A stretch of DNA of 64,000 bases, from the NCBI GenBank assembly GCA_903911085.1, contig CAIWCC010000241.1, forward strand, positions 24,557 through 88,556. Reading direction: 5' to 3'. The stretch comes from an uncultured Bacteroidales bacterium. GTDB lineage: Bacteria; Bacteroidota; Bacteroidia; Bacteroidales; Paludibacteraceae. Within the stretch, counting starts at the first letter, position 1. Each line of letters begins with the position of its first letter. The notes beneath the pieces were generated by a model. The model was not told where the DNA came from. It saw only the letters and a list, made by a program, of their open reading frames with translations, and did not search any database. This document shows positions 11,059-20,828 of the stretch, one piece after another. A program made the translations under genes and the position numbers.

Positions 11059-14000
11059 TTAAAAAGTTATATTTACACCACCGTTTAATGTTAGCGAACG
11101 AGGATATGCAGCATTATCCATTCCTCCTGTCATTGAAGAATAGGAAGTAGTGTTTGTAAGTTCGGTATATCCAGTACCTCTTTTCTGATTTACTCCACCA
11201 TAATTCGATACTTCAGGATCTTGACCTGAATAGTTGGTCCACAATGCAATATTTTGTGCTGAAAGAGTGAACATAAGATTTGCTAATTTGATTTTTGATA
11301 GTGTCTTTTTTGGAACTGTATAGCTCACTGACAATGTTTTGAAACGAATAAACGAACCATCTTCCACAAACTTGTCGGTTACACGTGGGGTACCCACACT
11401 TACATCGCCCCCACCAGTGTATTCCAAAATACGTGGTATATCTGTATTGGTATTATCAGGTGTCCAACGGTTGGCAAACGATTCGTACATATTACCACGA
11501 TTCCAATACTTGCCCGATTCTCCAAATTTCAATGCATTGTAGTTCAACACCTTGTTGCCGTAACTATATTGAAAGAAAGCTTGAACACTAAATCCTTTCC
11601 AACTAATATTTGTTGACACACCGCCTGTAAGAAATGGTATAGGTGAACCCAAAGTTGTTCTGTCATTATCGTCAATAACGCCATCACCATTCAAATCTTT
11701 GTATTTACGGTCACCTGGTTGAACAGGATTGTTTGCACTTTTCAGCGATTTGAAATTCACTACATCTGGTTTGAGTATATAAGTACCGTTTGGATTTGTA
11801 TAAAAATCATCGTATTGGTACAATCCATCGCTCATAAAACCATAGAATTGGGAAATACTGCTTCCTTTTTTTGCAATCCACACAGTATTATTTTCAAAAC
11901 TTTGTGCCAATACATCGTTTCCTTGAGCAATGTCTAATATTTTATTAGTATTGTAGCTCGAATTGACATTTACATTCCAAGTTACCGCTTTTGTTTTAAC
12001 TAAAGTAGCTCCTACAGTAAGTTCCACACCTTGATTTAAAACATTACCTACATTTTCGTACCGTGTATTTGATCCATTAAAATAACCAGCATAATAAGGT
12101 ATATTTTTTGCCATTAAAAAGCCAGAAGTAACTCTTTGGTAATAATCGGCAGTGAGTGTAAATCTATCATTAAACAATGACCAATCAGTTCCAATATTGT
12201 ATTCAGTTGTTTTTTCCCACGTTAAACTGGGGTTTGGGTAAAAGTATTGTGCAAGTCCATTTATGAGTGTGCTTCCATCGAAATTATAGGCTCTAAATTT
12301 TTGCAATTGTCCTAATTCCAACAAATAAGAAAAATCATTTACACCACGTTGATTCCCAACAGTTCCAGTACTGATGCGGACTTTAGCATCACTTACCACA
12401 CTCTTTAAACCTTTCATAAAGGGCTCTTGTATCAATCGCCAACCAAAAGCTCCCGAAGGAAAATAACCCCATTGATTGGATTTGATAAACTTAGAAGAAC
12501 CATCGGCACGGAAATTTACAGTGAACAAATAGCGATCCATTAAGGTATAATTTATTCTACCCAAATATGACAACAATTGATTGGATGAACCGTTATAGCC
12601 TGTTTGGGTACCTGCAGAAGAAGTGAAAGCTTGAGCCGAAGACAAATTATATAACCCTAAGTATTCAAATTCAGGAGTCATATTTATTGCCCTGAGTGTT
12701 TGGGTTTTGAACTCGCCATATTGATATGTAAGACCCAATAAAACATCCAGAGAATGGTTTTTATTGAACTTTTTTCGGTAATTCAACAAATTTTCATTCA
12801 GTAAATTGGTTACGTCTTGATTGTCAATTAATCCGTTTACACCATTTACGTTGAGTATTCTTGTGGCAACTTTATCCTTTGAAGTCCAGATATCTTGTAG
12901 CAGGCCTTGAACCGTTTTTGAATTATAAAATAGTTCAGTATTAGTGTTTATAAAAGAACCACCTACCGAGGATGTAAAAATAAAATCTTTGAGAAAACGC
13001 CATTCGAGTTTTGCATTCACCTGTGTGGTAGCTTGTTTTCGGATATTTTTCTCATTTTCCGCTTGTTGTAATGGATTAACGAAAATTGATGGATCAATTC
13101 CATATTCAAGATCTCCACCCGACGTCATGTCATTGTCCAATTCTGCAGCCAACAAATCGAGTCCACCAATTCCTGATGTAGGTCTGTACTGACGCATATT
13201 GTTCATTACAGAGTTAATCTTAGTTGTTATATTGTTATGCGTTGCCTTAAATTGCAATTTAATAGCTTTACTCAATCGTTGTTCCAAACTAGCTTGCGCA
13301 TTGTATCGTTTCATGCTGGTATTCAAGAGAGTCCCAGTCTGATCGACATATCCAAAATTCAAATTGTATTTTGTTTCAGCTGTTCCTCCGTTCATCGATA
13401 AGTTGTGAGTTTTCATAGGAGCATTGCTCATCAAAATATCGGGCCAGTTATATCCAGCTTCATTTTTATAGGAGTCGAGTGTGCGTTGAATATTTTCAGT
13501 TCCAACTTTTCCGTTATCAAGATACATACTTTTGAAAATAGAATAAGTTGATGTACCTTCTTTTGTAGCAATTTCTTGTTGCATTTTGACGTATTCATAA
13601 GGTCCCATCATTTTGGGCATCTGAGGTTCCATAGTCATCGAAAAATTATAACTATAATCAACCTTTGGTTTGCCCATCACGCCTTGTTTGGTATTGATAA
13701 TCATTACACCATTGGCACCACGCGACCCATAAATGGCAATAGATGAGGCATCTTTCAATATATCAATGCTTTCAATGTTTTTAGGGTCGAGCGTAGCCAT
13801 ATCGAAGTTTTCCATTGGAAAACCATCTATGACAAATAATGGTGAAGCATCTTGCGATAACGAACCACCACGAATTGTTACTTGGGCTTGAGCTCCTGGA
13901 GCTGCATCGGCAGCAATAATATTTACACCTGCAATACGTCCCGACAGCGCCTGATCGATAGTAGAAACAGGTACTGAATTAATTTCATTCATGTTTACTT

Positions 14001-14421
14001 TACTAACAGCACCCGTGAGGTCTTTGCGCTTAACAGTTCCATAGCCAATAACGACAGCGTCAGTCAACTGTATCGATTTATCCTGAAGGATGATATTAAT
14101 TACTGGTTGGCTGGTTACCTTAACTTCGGTAGATTCGTAACCAATAAAACTGATTACTAAAGTTGCATTATTAGCAGCTTGGATGGTAAATCTACCATCA
14201 ATGTCTGTAATTGTACCTACAACATTAGCACCTTTTGAACCTTTAACCACAACCGAAGCGCCGATAATTGGTTCTTTCTGTTCATCGGTAACTGTACCAT
14301 AAACTGCTTTTTTCTGGGCTATCATAGAAGTACTGATGGAAAAAAACATCAGCATTAATACCCATTTAATTCTTTTTCTGAATAGGTGCATAAAACATTT
14401 AATTTTAAGGTTAATATTCAC
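11059..14421 (-). CDS. SusC/RagA family TonB-linked outer membrane protein
   Basis: Carboxypeptidase-like N-domain (GTVTDEQKEPIIGASVVVKG), plug (GYGTVKRKDLTGAVSKV, SIAIYGSRGANGVMIINTKQG), C-terminal beta-barrel. Confidence 0.96.
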   Translation of the reverse strand: MNINLKIKCFMHLFRKRIKWVLMLMFFSISTSMIAQKKAVYGTVTDEQKEPIIGASVVVKGSKGANVVGTITDIDGRFTIQAANNATLVISFIGYESTEVKVTSQPVINIILQDKSIQLTDAVVIGYGTVKRKDLTGAVSKVNMNEINSVPVSTIDQALSGRIAGVNIIAADAAPGAQAQVTIRGGSLSQDASPLFVIDGFPMENFDMATLDPKNIESIDILKDASSIAIYGSRGANGVMIINTKQGVMGKPKVDYSYNFSMTMEPQMPKMMGPYEYVKMQQEIATKEGTSTYSIFKSMYLDNGKVGTENIQRTLDSYKNEAGYNWPDILMSNAPMKTHNLSMNGGTAETKYNLNFGYVDQTGTLLNTSMKRYNAQASLEQRLSKAIKLQFKATHNNITTKINSVMNNMRQYRPTSGIGGLDLLAAELDNDMTSGGDLEYGIDPSIFVNPLQQAENEKNIRKQATTQVNAKLEWRFLKDFIFTSSVGGSFINTNTELFYNSKTVQGLLQDIWTSKDKVATRILNVNGVNGLIDNQDVTNLLNENLLNYRKKFNKNHSLDVLLGLTYQYGEFKTQTLRAINMTPEFEYLGLYNLSSAQAFTSSAGTQTGYNGSSNQLLSYLGRINYTLMDRYLFTVNFRADGSSKFIKSNQWGYFPSGAFGWRLIQEPFMKGLKSVVSDAKVRISTGTVGNQRGVNDFSYLLELGQLQKFRAYNFDGSTLINGLAQYFYPNPSLTWEKTTEYNIGTDWSLFNDRFTLTADYYQRVTSGFLMAKNIPYYAGYFNGSNTRYENVGNVLNQGVELTVGATLVKTKAVTWNVNVNSSYNTNKILDIAQGNDVLAQSFENNTVWIAKKGSSISQFYGFMSDGLYQYDDFYTNPNGTYILKPDVVNFKSLKSANNPVQPGDRKYKDLNGDGVIDDNDRTTLGSPIPFLTGGVSTNISWKGFSVQAFFQYSYGNKVLNYNALKFGESGKYWNRGNMYESFANRWTPDNTNTDIPRILEYTGGGDVSVGTPRVTDKFVEDGSFIRFKTLSVSYTVPKKTLSKIKLANLMFTLSAQNIALWTNYSGQDPEVSNYGGVNQKRGTGYTELTNTTSYSSMTGGMDNAAYPRSLTLNGGVNITF

Positions 14422-14486
14422 TACTTTTTTTTGAATAATTATAGTGCAAAGATATTTTTAATGTAGTGCTTAATGCTAAAAAATAG

Positions 14487-14513
14487 TATCAAATGCTAGG
14501 AAAATTGTTACAT
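14487..14513 (-). promoter_or_regulatory. Candidate dyad operator, site C (susC)
   Basis: TATCA-N14-TGTTACA; -7 box caaagata at 14447-14454, offset 59. Confidence 0.6.
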
Positions 14514-14600
14514 TGAGTGATATTTCATTCTATTTATTGCTGTAAACCTTTGTAAAGACAATGATTTAAATCATTGGTGTCCGTAAAAAGAGAATCTAAA

Positions 14601-14751
14601 ATAATGTCGCCCCGATGGGGCTTATTGCCAATTCTAATTCATTGACTACCATAATGTCGCTTCTCCGAAGCTATTTAAAAGTCTCAACGGGACGAAATTA
14701 TGGTAGAAAATATTCATAAATAAAATCTAATTCCCATCGGGGCGACATTAT
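14601..14751. repeat. Palindromic intergenic element with perfect 19-bp terminal inverted repeats
   Basis: ataatgtcgccccgatggg (14601-14619) and cccatcggggcgacattat (14733-14751); inner arms ctaccataat (14646-14655)/attatggtag (14697-14706). Confidence 0.85.
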
Positions 14752-15093
14752 CTCAAAGCATTATTGGAAGCGGTTTTCAGATGAAAAAAAAAGTTTAACG
14801 GACATAAATGATTTTCAATGCTAAATAATAACTGATGGCAGGTTTAATTATGAAACACATAAAAGTTTAAAAATGTTTTTAGATGCAAAAAAAACTTTTT
14901 GGGTAATGCTGCTTAGTGCGCATAATTTTTCGTTGAAGTAACTGGCAATAGAAATTAGTAAGTAGTTTGAAGGGTAAAAACTCCCAAATTCTACTTTACT
15001 AAAAATAGAACTTGGTCAATAATATAGGTTGGGCTGTAAGTGACTTTGTTGGTGGTTCTAATGTCTTTGTTATTATCAACCTTTTTCAAAACA

Positions 15094-15140
15094 AAAAAAT
15101 CCTCAAAGGTCAGCATTTATCTGACACTTTGAGGATTTTT
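15094..15140 (-). terminator. Hairpin downstream of the giant adhesin
   Basis: aaaatcctcaaaggtcag...ctgacactttgaggatttt, imperfect inverted repeat just after the stop of the minus-strand gene. Confidence 0.6.
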
Positions 15141-15164
15141 GTACTACAAACTAAAAACTACAAT

Positions 15165-18100
15165 CTACCTACTATAAACTATCTTTTTCACCCAGCTTTT
15201 TGCACCTGCTTCAATTTGCACAGTGTAAATACCTTTTGACGAAATATTGATTTCAAATGAATTATTGCTAGCTGTTTTATTGGCTACCATGCGTCCAAGT
15301 GCATCAAATACTCGAACAGTTGCTTTTCCATCCAAATTCTTAATTAATAGTTGACCGTTGATAATTGACAGTTGAGGAGCATTTACATCTGTTTCAGTTT
15401 CAATTGCAGTTGGAACTCGCTGAGCAGTAATTGTAAAACGAGAATTATTTGTTCCAGCTGCAGCAGTAAATGTGTAACTAGACATCAACAAATCGGTTAC
15501 TTTTATTGGACTAACACCATAATCGGTCAATAATAAACTCGATAAACTTGGCGCTTGCGTAGCATCAACACTGATAGTAGTTGAACCTGCTGTTTTGGTA
15601 TAATAACCAATTGGAAGATTCGTTACACTGCTCATTGGTAATGCATTATAAGAATAATTTACGCCTCCCAACATACTATAAACTTGTGGTTTATCGGTAC
15701 CTAAACCTATCATTTTTTCATAATCCATACCAATTTCGTATGCAGTACTTTGATTATTATCCATTATAAAGTTGGTTTTATCCACGCCTGTAGCACTTGC
15801 AAAATTAAGTTGTACTTTATCAGACAAATCTGTTGAAACTACTGTTTTTGCAGCTTGACGACCTAGTTTATCAAAAGAAATTGAACTAGTACCACCTAAT
15901 ACCTGTACAAAATATGCTGCCATTGGTGGTATAGTATAATTATCGGCATTAGAAATATCCGTGTAAGTTATATTATTTCCATCGATAAATGACATGTGTG
16001 CAGCAGTGGTTTTTCCATTACTGTTAAAATTACTTATATATGGTAATCCTATCAAGTTCCATCCATAATGGTTACCAGCAGCTGTACCTGTGAATGCAGT
16101 TACTGGAGCTGTACGACCATCTGTTTCTGCGTGAAGAACATTTGGAGATAAAGGTATGGACAATTCTACGTTATATGGCGCACCTACAGTTTTCAAACCA
16201 AAAATATAACCATGGTTGGCAAGTAGTTTGGTTGGATCTGGTGCCAATGCAATGTGTTTCCAATTCGGAATAGTAGTTCCACTTTCAGCACGTTGTGCAC
16301 CATCGTAATACTTAATAAACCAATTGCCGCCTTCGCCTAAAGTACCCAAAGAGCCACCATCCGATTTGGTTATAGCTGCAATAGTTACATCGCAAGGGAA
16401 AGACATAAAATACCATTTTGTGTCGTCGATGGTTTTAAACAAGCGCACCGTAGTGGCTGTAATATCGGCATCAATTTTTGCACTAAAAGTAGTCGCATCT
16501 TTTCCAGCTTTAAAAGTTACTGTTTCAACAGTTATTGGACTTGCCACATTCAGTTTTCCACCTGCATCCACAGTTACGCTATTTACTTTAGGTGATGCAT
16601 TTACTGTTAATGTACCTGTATTTGCGACAGTTAAATCAGTACCAGCATTAACACTCAAATCACCTAAGTTTAGTGCAGTTGCAGCAGGTACAGGTACTGT
16701 GTTTGGAGCATCAATGGTAATAGTACCATTAGCTGGCGTAAAGCTATAATTGGTAGCTGTTAAACTTCCAACTATCGGCGAAATGGTTTCACCCGTTGTT
16801 CCTGCAGTAGTAGCATTGGTATAAGTAGTACTGTAAGTTACTGAACCACTTATCACGCCAGCTCCTTCACTATTTACAAACCCAGATGGAGTGTAAGTTC
16901 CTGCACCTGTTACCGTGGCAGCAGCGGTTCCATAAACTACCGATTGATTCGCGGCAGTAATAGTTAAAGCCACTTTTTCAATTGTAAATGCAGTAGCAGA
17001 AGAACTTGCAGAACTATAATTTCCATTTGCTGCAACAGTTGCGGTAGCAGTGTAAGAACCTGCATTCGTTGGTAAAGTTGCGCTAGCAGTGTAAGATGTT
17101 CCATTTGTTCCTTCATAACTGAAAGTTACTGCTCCAGCTGAACCACCTGTAGTAGCTGCAATTGGACCTTGTGGCGAACCATTATAAGTATAAGTACCAA
17201 TTGGAGTTACTGTAAAAGTTGGAGTTATAATGGCAACTTCACCAATGGCAAAAGTACCAAAAGTTGAAATGCCAGTAGCTTTTGTAGTTGTAGCAGTTTT
17301 TGTACTAATTGTTGGCAAAGACCATACTGAACTAGTATATTTACCTACAACAAAATTTCCTGTAGTTGCACCACCATCAATATCACCCGCCACAAAAGTA
17401 AATGTAGGACTGTACGAAGTTAATCCAGTTAATGCATTAGGATTACTTATTGTCCAAGTGCGATTAACACTTTTGGCGGCATCAATGCCCGAAGTAGCTA
17501 TCTGAGCATGGTCGCCCGAAGTGGTACTTGCTTGAATTGAGCCGGTACTTCCTACAATTGTACCAGTAATGGCAACTGTAACAGGAGCATAAGTTGTTTC
17601 ATCACCAATTTCGAAAGTTTTGCTTGGGTTTGCACCTGCTGCGATTAGTTTTTTCAGATTACCATTGACGTATGAAGTGGATGTTACATTACCTACTGTA
17701 CCACCGGAAGCAATAGTCACCACATGTGAACCAGTTGTCAAAACACCTGAACCTGAGTTAAAGTAAAGCGTAGCGTTTATAGTTGCAGAACCACCCAATA
17801 CAGCTCCGGCTGTATTATTGACATTTAAACTGTTGTATGTAAATGCCGGAATTGTTTGTGCACCGGTGGTTCCATTAAAAACAATTGAACCTTGTGATGC
17901 AGATGTTGTACTTCCCGGTGTAAAGGTATTGGCGATATACAAATATGTAGCAGGGAAAGTGGTAGTGCCTGAATTAGACAGTTTAAAGTTGTAGGCACTT
18001 ATTCTTGGTATAACCTGATCAACTCCACCAAACTCAACTGTTGAGAGCTGTGTTGTTCCATAACTCGTACTAACAGTGTAAAGCGTACCATTAATTTTAA

Positions 18101-20663
18101 TTGTACCCGCTTCAGTACCAATACCCCAGTTAACAGTTCCAACTATGCCATTATCAACATCCAGATCATTGTAAATACCTGGTACAATGCGGTTATTTCC
18201 ACCACTTGTATATTGCACTTTACCGTCCCAAGTTAAATCTCTTGGCAATCTATAAGCACCAGCATTATTATCAGCAGTTTGTAGTGTACCTGCACCGGTT
18301 GAGCCTGTAAAACCAGTTCCACTACTGATAGCTACACCGTTAGGAAGAAGGAGTGTTGAACCGGTATTCAAAGTCAGTACATTTCCAATAGTTAAACTAG
18401 CCGCTGCTGTATTCACACCACTTGTATTGCTCATTGTTAATCCACCAGTGTAAGTACCTGCAATAACTGATTGCCCACCTGTGGCATTGTTATATTCTAC
18501 CTCAAACGGCCAAGTTTTGGCAGTTGGTATGGCAGTAACAGTTGATTGTGTTTGCAGTTTACCTGTTCCACTTATGGTTGTTGCTGCACTCAATGCATTG
18601 GCTTGCATATTTAATACTGCACCACTATTAATTGCTAAGGTAGTGGTACTTAAAGCACTTTGTAAACTAACGGCACCCGCTCCACTTACTATAAAATTGG
18701 AAACGTTTCCGGTAAATATGCTTGATGGCAATGTAATAGGCGAAGCATTTGCAAATGTAATACCTGAACCGGTAATAGTACCATTTATATTGCCCGATGT
18801 ACGGGTAACGCTGTTTCCTTTGTAAGTTAACGTTTGTGGAGTGCCTGTTACGCCAATAGCAAGAGTTCCGGCAGTTAAGTTCAATGTTCCATTAACAGTT
18901 CTATCAACGGCAGACATTATTACACCACCTGCATTATTAATGGTCAAGTTATTTAGTTTTGAAGTACTAGTTGGCATCTCTAAACCGATAGTAGTGCTGG
19001 TGGAGTTGTTATAAGTAATATTCGCCGAACTTGTAAATACAGGAGCTTGAGCACCAGTGCCACCTATTGAACCTGCTGTACGCGTAATCTCTACAGGAGT
19101 TGCACTACCACTATTGAATGTGATATTGTTTGTAGAGGCATTTGTTAATGTACCCGAAGTGAGTGTTAAGGCACCTGTTATGGTTAAGGCAGCATTTAAG
19201 TTTACTGCTTTAGTAGCCGTAGAAATTGTTAAACTATTAACCGAAGAAGGTAACTCGAATGATGATGTTGTAACATCGGCTGCGGTATTGTTATAAATTA
19301 CATTCGGCGAAGCACCATAAGACGTTAGTGCAGCAGTTAAAACCCCTACATTAGAGGTAATAGTACCATCATCACTCAGTGTTATGTTGTTGGTGGAATT
19401 GTTGATGGTGCCGCTTGTTAATACAAGATTTTTTACGTTTATTGCTTGAGGTAATACGAATATTGAACCACTTTTATAAAATTCCAAATAATTTATAACT
19501 GCAGGACTTGGTTTGAATATTTTATTCCCTGATGTAGTTGCTAAAAAAGTTGCACCTGACTGTGACACAATTATTTTTGAACCAGATGCACTACCATCAA
19601 TTCCTTGGCAATTTGAGGTTGCATTGAATGAACAAGAGCCACTACCAACAACAGTTAACGCAACGTTAGGATTCAAAACTATTCCTTGTGTAAGATTTGT
19701 CCCGTTAGAACCAAATACAAAACGGTTTGTAGCAACATTATTGGCTAATGTCATTATTCCCTTGGTAGGAGAAAGTGATCCCCAACCAGCCACTGAAGGT
19801 GCTGCTATAAAAGGGCCACCTATACCGCCATTTCCGGCTATGGTACTTTGATTAAAATAAAGCGTTTGGTTAGTGAGTGAATTCACTGTAATATAACCAT
19901 TTGAACTGCCATCAAAATAATTGTCAGGTGAGTTTCCTGTCATAAAAAAAGTATTAGCAGCAGCACCTAATGTTATACTTTGACCACTTGCCAAAGGACA
20001 TTGGGTCCAGGTAGAACTGTTCAAGAATGAGAAGTCATAAGTAGAAGTACCATTCCCTACTCCCCCATTTACTGTTACAGCAAAGAATGCCTTTACATTG
20101 GCATTATCTAATTTTACTGTTTTAGTTACAATAGAAGTAGCAGTAGTAGGAGCAAAAACCAATGTAGCTGGATTGCTAGGGTTTCCAACAAAAGGAAATT
20201 GGTTTAAAGTAACACTTGTACCTGCAACCAAAGAGGCTACAGTTGTACCATAAGGAATAGTTCCATCTCCTGAAACTACATACGCAAACTGAGCCGCAGC
20301 TACACCTATTGTGCTTGTAAGGTTGATTGTTTTACTTCCAGTGGTGATTGTTCCAGCGGCAGCAGGTAAAGTAGCAGCAGGTACAATAGCAAAAGTAACA
20401 TTACAATTAGTAGCATTTAAACTGTTTAATATCGGTGTTGCACCTGTACAATAAGCAATTACATTTGCTCCACTTGCAGCATTAAAATAAACATCGTCTG
20501 ATGCCACTGGGATAGCAGCTCCAGCTCCAGTACCATCCGATGCCAAAGACCAAGATGAGGTACTTGCCCAGTTTCCACTTGTGCCACCTACCCAATACTT
20601 GGCAGTTCCAAACACATTAGCAATCGAAATTGCAAAAACGATAATTAAAAGTAATTTTTTCAT
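15165..20663 (-). CDS. Giant repetitive surface adhesin with MBG/YDG-type repeats and T9SS-like C-terminal sorting domain
   Basis: Signal peptide MKKLLLIIVFAISIANVFG; MBG-like segment LTITAANQSVVYGTAAATVTGAGTYTPSGFVNSEGAGVISGSV; C-terminal LSIINGQLLIKNLDGKATVRVFDALGRMVANKTASNNSFEINISSKGIYTVQIEAGAKSWVKKIVYSR. Confidence 0.88.
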   Translation of the reverse strand: MKKLLLIIVFAISIANVFGTAKYWVGGTSGNWASTSSWSLASDGTGAGAAIPVASDDVYFNAASGANVIAYCTGATPILNSLNATNCNVTFAIVPAATLPAAAGTITTGSKTINLTSTIGVAAAQFAYVVSGDGTIPYGTTVASLVAGTSVTLNQFPFVGNPSNPATLVFAPTTATSIVTKTVKLDNANVKAFFAVTVNGGVGNGTSTYDFSFLNSSTWTQCPLASGQSITLGAAANTFFMTGNSPDNYFDGSSNGYITVNSLTNQTLYFNQSTIAGNGGIGGPFIAAPSVAGWGSLSPTKGIMTLANNVATNRFVFGSNGTNLTQGIVLNPNVALTVVGSGSCSFNATSNCQGIDGSASGSKIIVSQSGATFLATTSGNKIFKPSPAVINYLEFYKSGSIFVLPQAINVKNLVLTSGTINNSTNNITLSDDGTITSNVGVLTAALTSYGASPNVIYNNTAADVTTSSFELPSSVNSLTISTATKAVNLNAALTITGALTLTSGTLTNASTNNITFNSGSATPVEITRTAGSIGGTGAQAPVFTSSANITYNNSTSTTIGLEMPTSTSKLNNLTINNAGGVIMSAVDRTVNGTLNLTAGTLAIGVTGTPQTLTYKGNSVTRTSGNINGTITGSGITFANASPITLPSSIFTGNVSNFIVSGAGAVSLQSALSTTTLAINSGAVLNMQANALSAATTISGTGKLQTQSTVTAIPTAKTWPFEVEYNNATGGQSVIAGTYTGGLTMSNTSGVNTAAASLTIGNVLTLNTGSTLLLPNGVAISSGTGFTGSTGAGTLQTADNNAGAYRLPRDLTWDGKVQYTSGGNNRIVPGIYNDLDVDNGIVGTVNWGIGTEAGTIKINGTLYTVSTSYGTTQLSTVEFGGVDQVIPRISAYNFKLSNSGTTTFPATYLYIANTFTPGSTTSASQGSIVFNGTTGAQTIPAFTYNSLNVNNTAGAVLGGSATINATLYFNSGSGVLTTGSHVVTIASGGTVGNVTSTSYVNGNLKKLIAAGANPSKTFEIGDETTYAPVTVAITGTIVGSTGSIQASTTSGDHAQIATSGIDAAKSVNRTWTISNPNALTGLTSYSPTFTFVAGDIDGGATTGNFVVGKYTSSVWSLPTISTKTATTTKATGISTFGTFAIGEVAIITPTFTVTPIGTYTYNGSPQGPIAATTGGSAGAVTFSYEGTNGTSYTASATLPTNAGSYTATATVAANGNYSSASSSATAFTIEKVALTITAANQSVVYGTAAATVTGAGTYTPSGFVNSEGAGVISGSVTYSTTYTNATTAGTTGETISPIVGSLTATNYSFTPANGTITIDAPNTVPVPAATALNLGDLSVNAGTDLTVANTGTLTVNASPKVNSVTVDAGGKLNVASPITVETVTFKAGKDATTFSAKIDADITATTVRLFKTIDDTKWYFMSFPCDVTIAAITKSDGGSLGTLGEGGNWFIKYYDGAQRAESGTTIPNWKHIALAPDPTKLLANHGYIFGLKTVGAPYNVELSIPLSPNVLHAETDGRTAPVTAFTGTAAGNHYGWNLIGLPYISNFNSNGKTTAAHMSFIDGNNITYTDISNADNYTIPPMAAYFVQVLGGTSSISFDKLGRQAAKTVVSTDLSDKVQLNFASATGVDKTNFIMDNNQSTAYEIGMDYEKMIGLGTDKPQVYSMLGGVNYSYNALPMSSVTNLPIGYYTKTAGSTTISVDATQAPSLSSLLLTDYGVSPIKVTDLLMSSYTFTAAAGTNNSRFTITAQRVPTAIETETDVNAPQLSIINGQLLIKNLDGKATVRVFDALGRMVANKTASNNSFEINISSKGIYTVQIEAGAKSWVKKIVYSR

Positions 20664-20754
20664 AAAAATAATGTATTAAATTCTAATTAATAATTTTGTT
20701 GATAAATCACAAGGCAAAAATAAATCATCTAATTCTATGTATATAAAACTATTG

Positions 20755-20781
20755 TTTCAAAATATGGGATGATTGTTACAT
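20755..20781 (-). promoter_or_regulatory. Candidate dyad operator, site D
   Basis: TTTCA-N14-TGTTACA; -7 box caaaaata at 20715-20722, offset 59. Confidence 0.6.
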
Positions 20782-20828
20782 CTTTGATATTTGTTGATTA
20801 TATTGTAATACTACTAAATAATCTACTC

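Noticed and set aside
14601-14751. Possible CRISPR array or transposon in the 14.4-15.1 kb intergenic region
   Set aside because: Only a nested palindrome with two outer arms; no regularly spaced repeats, no cas or transposase gene.
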